Shown piece after piece: positions 44,546 to 56,329 of a stretch of 64,000 bases of DNA. Numbering within the stretch: position 1 is the stretch's first letter; each line of letters begins with the position of its first letter. The stretch covers positions 3,402,608 through 3,466,607 of the forward strand of contig OX638345.1 of NCBI GenBank assembly GCA_951813535.1, written 5' to 3'. Under the pieces are notes generated by a model. That model was given only the letters and a program-made list of their open reading frames with translations, did not search any database and was not told the DNA's origin. Made by a program: the position numbers and the translations under genes. The DNA comes from an uncultured Dehalococcoidia bacterium. GTDB taxonomy: Bacteria > Chloroflexota > Dehalococcoidia > Lucifugimonadales > UBA3495.

Positions 44546-45480
44546 TAGCTATCAGGCTGAGAAAACAAGCTGGCATACGAACACATGAGGATACGTCTGG
44601 GGCGGCCCTGAATCGCAGGTTATGCGGGCCAACGGGGGCGGCTCAGGATCCTGCCTGGCGCGTCTGAGGTGATCTACAAGACACCGGGGGTTGAGCCGAA
44701 GGCTGGGATTTCAGGCGTAACAGTTAGGGTTTCGGGGGTCGGCAATGCCATCGATAACCGCTTGAAGAAAATCTCATCGAGTATCCAGTGGCCACTCTCA
44801 TTACCTTTGTTGGTGCCCGCCGTGATCGTGTCCTCGCTGAACATGATCCTTTAGGACCGTGGCCAGACGAATCTGACCGAGGCAAAGGGGAGTTTGATCC
44901 TAGCCCCAGTCGTACGCAAAGAGGTTCAGAGTCTTGTCCCGGCATTGCCGACATCTCGGCTGCTGCTGGCTCTGGACCGGGAAGGTCGGAGGGTTCCGAT
45001 CTCTGAACTCAGAATGCCCTGCTGCTCAGCAAGACCCTAGCCGTGGCATCGTATAGACCAGGGGATCCTACCCATCGATCCGCCCGCTCACCGGTTCGAC
45101 TCCCCGCAGCGACTGCATGGCGTGAGCGTTGCGCTCCGGGCCGTCAGACAGAGTCATCCCTGACGCAGGGTTTGTGATCAGGCGGATTTGTGTCTGCTGA
45201 TCGGCGGCGGGCCGTCGAGTTCCCGCCAAGAGGTCGACGGGCATCTCTCCTCGAGGGAACGTTACCCGTGAGTTGGCATGGGCGTCGGGCCGACCCGCTT
45301 TCGCCACCGGTGGGCAAGTTGCGAACGGCGCCGGACTGTTCCGCGGGATATTGCGTATCGATGCAGTCATGACCACGGAATGATCGGCTGCCAACCGTTC
45401 GCACGTCTGGCCCCCGGAGTGTGGGAACGCCGCGTTGTGCTGCATCCCAATGTATGCGCCGTGCAAACGCTATCAGGGCA
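44546..45480. other. Gene-poor stretch
   Basis: Over 900 bp carry only short overlapping frames on both strands, with low-complexity Arg/Pro/Ala translations typical of shadows. No repeat or RNA feature was recognised. It is probably decayed DNA between mobile elements. Confidence 0.45.
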
Positions 45481-45490
45481 TTTTCCAATA

Positions 45491-45577
45491 GCAAGTCAGA
45501 TCTGACCCAGGTGTGGCAAGTTGGACCTGACCCTCCAGTGTGATCCACATTGCGTAGCAAGTTAAAACTGACCCACC
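45491..45577 (+). repeat. IS21 end with three related repeats
   Basis: GCAAGTCAGATCTGACCC (45491), GCAAGTTGGACCTGACCC (45516) and GCAAGTTAAAACTGACCC (45557) are spaced about 25 and 41 bp apart. IS21 elements carry such multiple internal copies of their end sequence as transposase-binding sites. The opposite end at about 47723-47743 has AACTGACCCACC inverted. Confidence 0.75.
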
Positions 45578-45599
45578 TGGATAGTGCTCAGCGATTCTG

Positions 45600-47660
<2,061 letters not shown>

Positions 47661-47745
47661 TCCCACCGTTAGCAAGGTCCTGCGGCACATCTCCGAAACG
47701 TCCGCAGATGATGCCACCACCCGGTGGGTCAGTTCCACTTTGCAC

Positions 47746-48341
47746 TTTTGCACATTCCTCGGTGGACCGACCGTACCGGAACTAGACGATCTGAAGAGGA
47801 TCGGCTGGAATAGGACGGACACCACGCGCCTACCGTGCCGACGAGGCGACACATTGAACACGTTGAGGATTTCCGACGGTTCGCTAGTGCCCGCCGAAAC
47901 TTGCATCTCCTGGGTTGCATCGGACGGACAGGTACCCGGGCCTCGTCGTCGGCGATGCGGTTGCCGACAGGGCGACGCCTGCCGGTCGATATCCGCACGG
48001 AGTTCCCAGACGACATTTGCGGGCGTCATATGCCCGACCGGTTCGAGCTGTGATGCGAAGGGTAAGCGTCCACAGCGAGGACGGCCGGCATTGCGCACGA
48101 CGCGGCAACCCTGACAATCAACCGTTTGGTGATGTGCGGGTTTCCTGCGCTAACCACGGCATTTCCGGTCGAAGATGTGACGGTCCCGTGGCGTGGGCCA
48201 TCGTTGGGTCTTGCTCGGCATGTCATATCGCGGCGGGACTTCTGGAGGTTGCGACGTGGCGTGCCGGCGCTGGTAAGACCAAGGTCCCCTGGTGTTTTCC
48301 TACGATGGGAGAGAACAGCAATCCTAACCGGGAGGTGCCAC
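47746..48341. other. Intergenic gap upstream of the 48-54 kb operon
   Basis: About 600 bp lack a convincing gene. The first operon gene's frame extends upstream to 48126, but that part is Arg/Pro-rich and lacks a ribosome-binding site. The operon promoter should lie here; no clear one was picked. Confidence 0.4.
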
Positions 48342-49533
48342 GTGCCGCTCCAAGCAACTTCCAGCCGAAACTTGTACCTGTTCTCACCGAGGCAGGGTGA
48401 CCTTTTCATACCAGACCAAAACGCCGCGCTCCTGAAGGACTTCCACGCGTGCGATGAGACATTCTCTTTGGAGACAGTAGTAGATGGGAACGAGGGGTAC
48501 GGACTGTTCATGCGGTTCCCGTATGGGGACTCAGGAGTCCGGACTCGCCTGCTTGACGAATTTGGCGCGGTGACCCAATCGAACAATGTTGATTGGCTGC
48601 GCATCCGCAGAACTGATTACGCCGTGGTGCGCACGGTGACGCTGTCCCGCGACAGCGTGCTGTCGATCGCCAGCGATTCGCCCGACAACGTCCGTCATAG
48701 GTGGCGCGATGTGCTCGGGCGCATGTTCGAGCGCGCCAACGATGGTTCAATCGCCACCCTGGGCATTCGTGTGCTTCTGAAGCCGGCCCGCCCGGGGTGG
48801 CAAGCAAGGTTCCAGAATCACGCCCCCTCCGACGCCAAGGATGCCGCAGCGCTTCGCGTCGCCCGACAGTGGGCCGCAAAGGCAAGTGGGCTCGCTTTTC
48901 AGGCTGAGCTCCAACTGGTTGCAACCTGCAAAGATGTTGGGGAGCGGAAGCGCCGATCAGCCGCCGCCGTGGATGAACTGGCGAAATTGGTGGTCGAGCT
49001 CGCCGGCGGAGAGAAAGTGTGGACACTTCGGGCCCGGAGGCAATCGGTCGGACAGCGTCTCGCCCGCGACCGAAACAACCGAATGCAGAGCACATTCGAC
49101 CCCTGGCCGCCCCTGGACTTTCTATCCGCAGACCGTCAGTTGCGCCATGTGCTGAGTCCCGAAGAGGCTGCACCGCTGTGGCTAGCAGAGGCCTCGCCCC
49201 CGGTGCCGGTGGCCGTCGATTCGGTGCTTTCCGCCCGACGCGAAACGGATAAGGAGACCGGGCTAGCGCAGCTCGACCGGCTGCCACCGCTCGAGGAAGT
49301 GATCGCCAAACCTAGGGAGATAGCGCTCGATGAAATGCATGAGGCAACGGGCATCAGCGGGCCAGGAGTCGGGCAGGCCGTGGCGGCACAGTCTCATAGG
49401 GACGTCGGCGCTGAAGGTCGGGGTGCAGCGCATAGCTCCAGGCCGCCGGGATTACCGGTTCGTCGAATGCCCGATCGGAAGACCATGCGGCGTGGTAGTG
49501 GGTCCACGCGCCGCAGAGGTTCATCTCGAATGA
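48342..49533 (+). pseudogene. N-terminal part of a conjugation-type ATPase-like protein, probably frameshifted
   Basis: GTG 48342 has CGGGAGGTGCCAC just upstream. The product starts SSRNLYLFSPRQGDLFIPD, continues TDYAVVRTVTLSRDSVLSIA and reaches LDFLSADRQLRHVLSPEEAA, then PLW. This pattern is known from the region ahead of the motor domain in integrative-element VirD4/HerA-like ATPases. The frame stays open into the next gene (to 51077), but residues after about 49350 look shifted. The other frame reads YRFVECPIGRPCGVVVGPRA and ends at a TGA (49531-49533) overlapping the next ATG. An indel near 49340-49400 is the best explanation. No ATPase core follows. Confidence 0.5.
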
Positions 49534-51077
49534 GGGATGAATCCGAGCGCGCCAGCCCAGCGAGGATTCGGGATCTCGGCCTGACCGCGATCGACATCGA
49601 GATTTTCGGCCGGTTGGGGGACATGCCATTGGCCAGCAGGCAGGACTTGGCGTACGCCGCTGGTCGTGGGATCGCCACGGTTTATAAATCGATCAACCGC
49701 TTCAGGGAGTTGCAGTTGGTGGCAAACGAGCGCGTGTACATCAACGGAAACGACGAGGAGCGGTTTTGGATACCAGAGGACCAATGGGACCTGATCATGG
49801 GCGATCTACAGCAGCGCCACACCCAAAATCTGGTGAAGCGGCTCTGGTTGAACCCGGAGAGCTTGGCTGCGGTATACAGTCTGACGGGGATCCTGACCCT
49901 GGATGGGTCCGGCCGCGAACTGTGCGAGCTGAGTTGGCTGTGGCGGCGGCCGTTCGATGCGGTCGCTCAATTCTCAGACGGGTGGGTGGCCTTTGTGTGG
50001 GTCGGCGTTTGGCAGGACCAGGAGCGGCTTGACCGGCGTCTCCAGGAATGCTGGAACGAGTTGGGCCGCTGGAGCGGACGCGGGGAACGCCGGTGGCCCG
50101 GACGCATTTTCTTCCTGGTTCCCAATGCATGGGTGTGCGAACGCGTTTGGCGGGCCGTTGTGCGCCGGAACTGGGAGGCATCCTGTGCCACGTTGACTCT
50201 GGACAACCAGGAACTGAGCGGTGACCTGGGTCTGGAAGACAGCGTAGGGACCATACCCCCGGCAATCCGCGAAGAACCGCCATCCTTGCGAGCCGATGTA
50301 CAACGCCTCATCGGTCTTCTGACCGATGACCCAGGCAGCCGAATGCGACGGCTCATGACCGTGGTGGAGATGAATCCAGGGATCTTGTCCTCTCATCTGG
50401 CTCGCATGACGGGAATCAGTGGATCCCTCACCAAGAGGGCCCTCGCCAGGTTGGAGGACAAGAAAATGGTCCGCCGGGTTGAGGACGGTGGCTTCGCCGT
50501 CAACGATTCGGAGCTCGCCATGGCTGCCCGCCGGGACCGCGTGTGGCTGGGCTTGCCCCTTCGCCGTCACGGCGATGCGAAGGTGCGGGCCTACTCAAAA
50601 CGCCGCCGAAAGCGGCTTGGCGATGCGACGCGCATTCTGAGCAAATTCCGTGCCTCGGGTTGCCCGATAGCGCCGGGATGGCTAGCCCAGGACGGGCGGT
50701 TCAAGCCGAATGGTGTCGTTTGGGTGGATCAGGGACCCTGCGGCGGAGGTTGGCATTACGTTCTTGACATCCGCCACGGCAAACGCGAGTCGACGGTGCG
50801 GGAGGCGTTGAAACGCGCCCTGTCCGACGCCCGGTCCGACCAATTCCCTATCCTCATCATATGCCGGGACGACATGGAGGAACTGGTCTGGAGTCTGGCA
50901 GTCGGATGGCCCGTGCTGACCGCCACGGCGACCCGAGTGAGGAGCCGCGACCTGATTGGCACGAAATGCCGAGTTTGGTCGGATTTCGGGGAACCCGCAA
51001 TTCTGATCAGCGACCAAGACCAAAAAGTTGAGAGGAGGAGGAACAATGCGGCAAACGATGAGCCGGTCGGAGATTGA
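49530..51077 (+). CDS. Winged-helix/replication-relaxation-like protein, paralogue 1
   Basis: The 515 residues from ATG 49530 overlap the previous stop as ATGA. A winged-helix start (LTAIDIEIFGRLGDMPLASR and TVYKSINRFRELQLV) is followed by GRIFFLVPNAWVCERVWRAV, a second HTH (NPGILSSHLARMTGISGSLT) and a C-terminal domain. In that last domain paralogue 2 has PDA...E-x-E...K; here the equivalents are PNG and LDI, so any PD-(D/E)xK-like activity is probably lost. Replication-relaxation proteins sit next to conjugation ATPases in integrative elements, which fits the gene before it. Confidence 0.6.
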   Translation: MRDESERASPARIRDLGLTAIDIEIFGRLGDMPLASRQDLAYAAGRGIATVYKSINRFRELQLVANERVYINGNDEERFWIPEDQWDLIMGDLQQRHTQNLVKRLWLNPESLAAVYSLTGILTLDGSGRELCELSWLWRRPFDAVAQFSDGWVAFVWVGVWQDQERLDRRLQECWNELGRWSGRGERRWPGRIFFLVPNAWVCERVWRAVVRRNWEASCATLTLDNQELSGDLGLEDSVGTIPPAIREEPPSLRADVQRLIGLLTDDPGSRMRRLMTVVEMNPGILSSHLARMTGISGSLTKRALARLEDKKMVRRVEDGGFAVNDSELAMAARRDRVWLGLPLRRHGDAKVRAYSKRRRKRLGDATRILSKFRASGCPIAPGWLAQDGRFKPNGVVWVDQGPCGGGWHYVLDIRHGKRESTVREALKRALSDARSDQFPILIICRDDMEELVWSLAVGWPVLTATATRVRSRDLIGTKCRVWSDFGEPAILISDQDQKVERRRNNAANDEPVGD

Positions 51078-52383
51078 GGAACTATTCTCCGAAGATAGTG
51101 GCGTCCGCTCGGCAGCGGCGCGGAAATTGGGAGTCAGAGATGTCGATCTGATGGAAAGCGAGGACTACCTCGCCGGGGTGGCCGGACGGCTTGCATCTGC
51201 CGATGGAGAGGCGGCGCTGCCTGCGCTACACCGGTTGCTGGGCCACCCAGACGGGCTGGTACGGGCCAATGCGGCATGCTCGATAGCTGTGCTGGAACCC
51301 GATCAGGGCGTTCCGATACTGGAAATGTTGCTCTTCGAGAACGACCGAGAGGTGCGTCGCCGGGTATTGGAGACCCTGTGCCGGATACGGCCGCCGGGAG
51401 CAGGCCGGTTGCTGTCCCGCATCCTGTTGACGCTGTACCAGGCGAAGTTCTCGATAGATCCCTTCGACGACTGGACCCGTGACCTGCGTCGGCGAATGGT
51501 CGTCGCTCTCGGCATTGAGAGGGAGTCATACGCGGTCAACAGCCTGCGGCAAGCGTTACGTGAAGGTGATCCCCAGGTTCGGGCCAGCGCGGCATGGGCG
51601 CTGGGCCAAATCGGGGACCCGGTGGCCCTGCCCGACCTGGTTGACGCCCTGGATGACCGGGACGGGACAGTGCGCCAGCGGGCGGTGGAAGCCCTGGGGG
51701 AGTTGCCGGATCGCAGTGCATGCGACGCATTGCTGCGCAGGCTCGATGACCCTGAACCCAAGGTGGCGGCCGCGGTGGCGAGATGCCTGGGTTCGTTCAG
51801 GGAGCCAAGGGTGGCGCCGGAGTTGCTCCGGATCATCGCAGGGGATTCTGACCGAGTGGCCCGAGCAGCTTTCCGCGCATTGCGAATGTTAGGGCACGGA
51901 ATATCCGTACCGGAGCTCACCGACAAGATCGCTTCGCCCAACGTCGACGTCCAACGGAGGGCAAATGCGGCCGACCTGCTGGGTTTGACGGGCGTCGGTG
52001 AGGCGTTGCCAGCGCTCCTGACCGCCCTCGGACACCGGGAGAGTCTGGTGAGCGTCGCAGCGGCCCGGGCGCTGGGCCGCCTGGGAGACCACCGCGCCGC
52101 GCCGTATCTGCGCGATGTCCTGGAAGACGATGACCAACCCACGGCGGTTCTCCAAGCCGTCTTGGGAGCCCTGGGGGAACTGGGCGACTCCATGGGGTTA
52201 TATGCCGTCCGGCTCGCATCGGAATCGCCGGATCAAAACCTCGCCAACACGGCTTACAGGACTATGGTCCGTTTGGGCTACGCTAAGGTGGTGCCTGAAA
52301 AGCGGGCGGAGTTCCTGAACGCTGATCGTACCCGAGCGCCCCGCCTGCTGATGCGCGCAGGACGGTTCGACGAGAGGCTCTAG
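51046..52383 (+). CDS. HEAT-repeat protein
   Basis: GAGAGGAGGAGGAACA precedes ATG 51046, which lies 32 bp inside the preceding gene. The 445 residues are almost entirely PBS-type HEAT repeats: DPQVRASAAWALGQIGDPVA, DRDGTVRQRAVEALGELPDR, DPEPKVAAAVARCLGSFREP and DHRAAPYLRDVLEDDDQPTA, with about ten units in all. Such scaffolds bind proteins or nucleic acids. Tight overlap with two paralogous DNA-binding-type genes suggests a complex. Confidence 0.85.
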   Translation: MRQTMSRSEIEELFSEDSGVRSAAARKLGVRDVDLMESEDYLAGVAGRLASADGEAALPALHRLLGHPDGLVRANAACSIAVLEPDQGVPILEMLLFENDREVRRRVLETLCRIRPPGAGRLLSRILLTLYQAKFSIDPFDDWTRDLRRRMVVALGIERESYAVNSLRQALREGDPQVRASAAWALGQIGDPVALPDLVDALDDRDGTVRQRAVEALGELPDRSACDALLRRLDDPEPKVAAAVARCLGSFREPRVAPELLRIIAGDSDRVARAAFRALRMLGHGISVPELTDKIASPNVDVQRRANAADLLGLTGVGEALPALLTALGHRESLVSVAAARALGRLGDHRAAPYLRDVLEDDDQPTAVLQAVLGALGELGDSMGLYAVRLASESPDQNLANTAYRTMVRLGYAKVVPEKRAEFLNADRTRAPRLLMRAGRFDERL

Positions 52384-52416
52384 TGGGGCTGAATGAACGC
52401 ATCCAAGGAGGTGGCC

Positions 52417-53910
52417 ATGGATGATAAACCAAAAAAGAGTGTCCGAAAGACTCGATGTCTGACGGCGCAGGAGCGGACCATCGAAGATCGGCTTGAACGG
52501 TTTCCTCTGGCCAGCGGGCAAAACCTCGATCAGTTCTACCGGGAAGACGTGATCGCGAGGGACCGAACTCTGGCGGTGCTGAAATCGGACGGGTTGGTGG
52601 GCGGGATGGATGCGGGCCTTACCCATCGCCGACAACCCAGGTATTGGACCATTGATCGAAGCCGTGGACGCGACTATGAAAATCCGGTACCCAAGCATCC
52701 CACCCTGATCCACGCCCTGCTGACGCGCCTTGCACTTGTCGAATCCACGCATTCGATCATTGAAGCGGCGCTGCAAGCGAATCCCCGGCGCGAGGTCAGG
52801 GATTTGCAGTGGCGCTTCGAACCCGCCATCGATGCGACACTCACCTTCAACGACGGTTGGATAGCGTTCAAATGGTCCGGCATTTGGCAAGGCCTGGAAT
52901 CGCTGGTCAAGCAAATGCGGGGCTTGTTTGACAATCTTCGAGCCTGGAACCGACCGGGTCGGCTGCCACTCCCCGGGAAGTTGTGCTTCGTAGTGCCGGA
53001 CCTCTGGCAGGCTGAACTGGTGCGACGAGCCGCGAAGATGACCGCTTTCGAGGACATGTGCCTGATCCACGTGGCCGGTGATGGTTTGATCGATGGCGAC
53101 TACGACCTTTCGGGGAGCCATGGCCGGCCGCCCCGGCCCGACATGGGGCGCTGGCAACGCTCGCCGGATCGTCTGGATTCCCTGATGTCCCAGCTCATGG
53201 AAAACGAAAACGCCCGGGACCTGTTGCGTTTCATGACAACCGTCGAGCAGTGGCCCGGAGCGTTTCGACCAACGCTGCGAAATTTGACCAGATTGAATGG
53301 GAAATCGGCGGCGGCGGCGGAAGAGTTGCTGCTCAGTCTCGACCTGATTTGGATAACCTCCGCAGGGGGCTTTGGAGCGGGCCGGGACTGGCTCTCAATC
53401 GCGGCCCGCCGGGATCTGGTCTGGTCAGGGAAGCCCGGCCGTTTGTTCGGCCGCGAAAAGGTTGAGAAACTCCATGCGGGGCGCAACGCCAAACACGAGA
53501 AGGGACTTTCCGATCTCGCCGGATGGTTTGCTGCCCAGGGATGTCCCGTCGCAAATGGCTGGCGCTTTCGGGACGTTATGGGGAAGGATGGTCAACTGGC
53601 TCCCGACGCCATGATCTACGTGAGATCCAGCCCCTTTGGACCCACGTGGTGCTACGTGGAATATGAACTGAGCGCCACCAGCCGCGGCCGGGTGGGTAGC
53701 AAATGCCATGGCTACCGTTCGGGATCGAGGAGCGACGACTTTCCGGTTCTGGTAGTCTGCAGACGGAAAGCAGTCCGCCACTTCATTGATCAAGCCACCA
53801 GTCGCATGCTGATCGCGCCGGTGGAAGACATGCGTAAGGCGAATGTCGTAGGTGATTCAGGCACCGTGTGGCTCCACGATGGACGCCCCGTGCGCCGCTT
53901 TGGAAAATGA
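52417..53910 (+). CDS. Winged-helix/replication-relaxation-like protein, paralogue 2 with nuclease-like C-terminus
   Basis: CCAAGGAGGTGGCC supports ATG 52417; an upstream ATG at 52393 is weaker. The 497 residues align with the gene at 49530: KLCFVVPDLWQAELVRRAAK matches its FLVPNAW region, and FMTTVEQWPGAFRPTLRNLT is common to both. The C-terminus keeps QLAPDAMIYV, WCYVEYELSATSRGRVGSKC and DDFPVLVVC, an Asp...Glu-x-Glu...Lys order like relaxation-protein or PD-(D/E)xK domains. This paralogue may therefore be catalytic and the other regulatory. Confidence 0.65.
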   Translation: MDDKPKKSVRKTRCLTAQERTIEDRLERFPLASGQNLDQFYREDVIARDRTLAVLKSDGLVGGMDAGLTHRRQPRYWTIDRSRGRDYENPVPKHPTLIHALLTRLALVESTHSIIEAALQANPRREVRDLQWRFEPAIDATLTFNDGWIAFKWSGIWQGLESLVKQMRGLFDNLRAWNRPGRLPLPGKLCFVVPDLWQAELVRRAAKMTAFEDMCLIHVAGDGLIDGDYDLSGSHGRPPRPDMGRWQRSPDRLDSLMSQLMENENARDLLRFMTTVEQWPGAFRPTLRNLTRLNGKSAAAAEELLLSLDLIWITSAGGFGAGRDWLSIAARRDLVWSGKPGRLFGREKVEKLHAGRNAKHEKGLSDLAGWFAAQGCPVANGWRFRDVMGKDGQLAPDAMIYVRSSPFGPTWCYVEYELSATSRGRVGSKCHGYRSGSRSDDFPVLVVCRRKAVRHFIDQATSRMLIAPVEDMRKANVVGDSGTVWLHDGRPVRRFGK

Positions 53911-54175
53911 ACTGGGCCGGATTTAAGGGTGCCCGTTGTCCGACGGCAGTTTTCGCCCGAAATCCGGACGCTTCCTCGCGACAACGCCCACGTGGTCTGG
54001 GGAAAGACCTCGACCCCCAGGCCACTGATGGTTACCGTTGTAAAAATGGTTGATTATAGTTACAAAATATCGTCAGCCATTCTTGAAGACGCGATCTGCG
54101 CCGCGCCGTCGCCCCAACAGTGTAAGACGGCTCCGCCTTGGGAATCTCACCCAAAAACACCGATCTGATCCCCGC
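53911..54175. other. Intergenic region, possible TnpB guide-RNA end
   Basis: It lies downstream of the TnpB-like gene on the bottom strand. Reading leftward it contains GGG/CCC and GGCTCC/GACGGC-type short stems (54100-54170), then an AT-rich segment near 54035-54070. TnpB guide RNAs usually overlap the gene's 3' end and extend past it, so this is where one would be sought. No clear scaffold was proven. Confidence 0.3.
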
Positions 54176-55801
54176 TCAAGCCACCCCGCGTGTTTCACCA
54201 CGCGCGACCGCCTGAACCGGATTGGGTCGGCGTCTCCGCTTTCCCAGCCGGTGCTGCGCTGCAAGCGCCGGTCTCAGCTGCCCCGAGATCGCGCCCCAGT
54301 ACGTCCACACGTGCTTCACCCGCGTCCTGACGGGTACGGTGAAGGCGACGTGGACGCCATCGCCGACGGGATAAGCCCATCGACGTGGGATGCGCTCCGA
54401 ACAGCCGAGCAAACGTCGGGCCAGCACCAAAGCCGCTGCCTGGTGGACGCTGAGCCCGTAACGTTCCATGAACTTCACCCGGCCGATCACTGAACTGAAC
54501 GCCGGGTTGACCTGATGTACTTCCACTCCTTCGCGGTAGCCACGGGACAGGAAGTACGCTTTGATCTTCCCGTAGCTGAAACTCGACAGCATCCGGCTGT
54601 ATTTGCGAGACTCACCTTCGAGAGCAGCCTTCTTCCGGCAGAAGTCCAGCTTCTCGATGACGATGGGCTTGCCAACCTCATGGGCGTGCGCCACTACTGA
54701 GGCCACGGCATCGCCGATGATAGCCTCAGCCTGATGCTGGGACTTCCCGTAGGTCACCAGCGGCACGCTGAACGCGTTGACGTAGTTGCCGCTGGCATCA
54801 GTCTCACAGACCGCCAGGTGGTCGGCGTTCAGGTCCACGCCGATGGCGCCACGCCGTTGGTCCGTTACCACCGGCACTTCCATCATGTCGGTGGTGGCGA
54901 ACACCCGCCAGCCTTTCCGGTCCCGCTTGAACCGGTAGCTGATGGCCTGACCCAGTTCGGTCTCGCGCACTGCCTGCTCACCTTGCTCACGCCGGTGCCG
55001 AGCGTACGCGGCGTTGCTGCCCAACGCGGCCAGCATCTGCTCGTGACCGTGGTTGAAGCGCACGCCCTCGATGGTTAGGTACTTGCCATGCTGTACCGCC
55101 AGGCAGTCCGGCATCCTGAGCCGCAGGGTCAGCGTCCCGTCATCAGCCACGGTGGCCACGCAGAGCTGACACCCCGCCGTCTCGTCGCGGCTGCCCAGCA
55201 CGAAGAATTCGTCGCTGCGCGCCTCACGCCAGTCTTTGAGCCATTCCTCATGGCTGGTGTAGCCGTTGTCCTCCAGGTGCTGCTGCTTCCGCCACAGCCG
55301 CTTGGAACCGAAGCACAGCCGCACCCGCTCCTCCGCAACGTCGGCTTCTAACACCGCCACCCTATGCCGCAGGTTGGCCAGCCGCCTCCGTTTCTGGTGG
55401 ACCTGTTCGAGCCGGCCGCGTTCGGCGGCATCGGCGATCTGCCGCTCTGCCCGAGCCAGCCGCCGGCCCAGGCTGTCCAGCTGCAGATTCTGCTGCTCCC
55501 TCACCGACGCCACCTTCCCTTCCAGCGACACCCGCACCCCGTTGAACATCCGCGCCGGTATCCCGTACCGTTGCAGGTACTCGCTCTTCAACGCCGTCGC
55601 CGACCGGCCTGCCGCCACCTCAGCGAACAGTTGCCGCTCCACCCTGCCGTACAGCGCGGCGTAGGCCGATAACGCCGCGTCGCCGGCCTGACGGTCAACA
55701 CCGGAGTACTCGCGCACCCGCGTCTGATAGGTCGCGGTCAGCCGCCTCCCACCGGAGCTACTTTGAGCAGATGACCGGACGTTCCTTTTGCAGAGTGCCA
55801 T
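54176..55801 (-). CDS. TnpB-like (OrfB) protein with non-canonical third RuvC motif
   Basis: The 541 residues have a helical N-terminal half with a coiled-coil (about 100-165), then a RuvC-like core: AIGVDLNADHLAVCETDASG (Asp323) and PIVIEKLDF (Glu383). Where TnpB has a zinc finger and a Asp-x-Asn motif, this protein reads VNPAFSSVIGRVKFMERYGL and SVHQAAALVLARR, with His453 in the Asp position and no CxxC. It is either a family with a different third residue or a nuclease-dead TnpB relative. No tnpA is nearby. Active TnpB is an RNA-guided DNA nuclease that retains IS605 elements; inactive relatives can repress genes. Confidence 0.8.
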   Translation of the reverse strand: MALCKRNVRSSAQSSSGGRRLTATYQTRVREYSGVDRQAGDAALSAYAALYGRVERQLFAEVAAGRSATALKSEYLQRYGIPARMFNGVRVSLEGKVASVREQQNLQLDSLGRRLARAERQIADAAERGRLEQVHQKRRRLANLRHRVAVLEADVAEERVRLCFGSKRLWRKQQHLEDNGYTSHEEWLKDWREARSDEFFVLGSRDETAGCQLCVATVADDGTLTLRLRMPDCLAVQHGKYLTIEGVRFNHGHEQMLAALGSNAAYARHRREQGEQAVRETELGQAISYRFKRDRKGWRVFATTDMMEVPVVTDQRRGAIGVDLNADHLAVCETDASGNYVNAFSVPLVTYGKSQHQAEAIIGDAVASVVAHAHEVGKPIVIEKLDFCRKKAALEGESRKYSRMLSSFSYGKIKAYFLSRGYREGVEVHQVNPAFSSVIGRVKFMERYGLSVHQAAALVLARRLLGCSERIPRRWAYPVGDGVHVAFTVPVRTRVKHVWTYWGAISGQLRPALAAQHRLGKRRRRPNPVQAVARGETRGVA

Positions 55802-55969
55802 GGCTACAGGGTACCAGAACGCGGGTTCCGATACTCCCAGCCCATGTCACCTTGTCGGACTATAAACAACCATGACCTACTATCACCTACTAAATCTCGA
55901 ACAGTTGGCAACCCTTTTTGAAAGGGAATGGAACCAGATCCCAGACCAATACAGCCAGAGTGGCCGGGA

Positions 55970-56329
55970 CTACGTCGCGTCCACCAGCGGCCCCATCTCG
56001 CTGAGCAGGGCCTGGACATCGTCCAGGTTTTCGGCTATTTCGTCGGGTGGCAAGACGTTTTCGTAGAAGTTCTCGTGGAGGGCGCTGGCCGAGTGGAACA
56101 GGCGGCGGATATCGCCATCGCCGGTTTCGGACCTGAGTTGGCTTGCCGCGACTAGGTGGGGACGGAGTCGGCTGCGCTCCCAGCCACGCTGTTGGGCGCG
56201 GGCCTTGAGCGTCTGGGCAGCAGCGCTTCGGCCCTGTTCAGACGCCTGTGCCAAGTCTCCGTCGGCTAGTTCGCGCCTGGCCTGTGCCATGAATCTTTCG
56301 CTGGCTTGTCGGTATTTCTGTGCGGTCAA
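55970..56329 (-). CDS. PaREP1/HEPN-like small helical protein
   Basis: The 119 residues read as a helical bundle: YRQASERFMAQARRELADGD, LAQASEQGRSAAAQTLKARA and LFHSASALHENFYENVLPPD. This matches the PaREP1-type HEPN relatives that appear in multiple copies in some genomes. The catalytic RX4-6H motif is not obvious, so binding rather than cleavage is likely. The start is TTG 56329; no strong ribosome-binding site is present. Confidence 0.65.
   Translation of the reverse strand: MTAQKYRQASERFMAQARRELADGDLAQASEQGRSAAAQTLKARAQQRGWERSRLRPHLVAASQLRSETGDGDIRRLFHSASALHENFYENVLPPDEIAENLDDVQALLSEMGPLVDAT

Noticed and set aside
45068-45466. 132-codon reverse frame
   Set aside because: No ribosome-binding site, overlapping frames of similar length on both strands, and no recognisable motif.
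48126-48341. Upstream extension of the first operon gene to 48126
   Set aside because: The extension is Arg/Pro-rich with no ribosome-binding site, whereas GTG 48342 has a strong one and begins a protein-like sequence.
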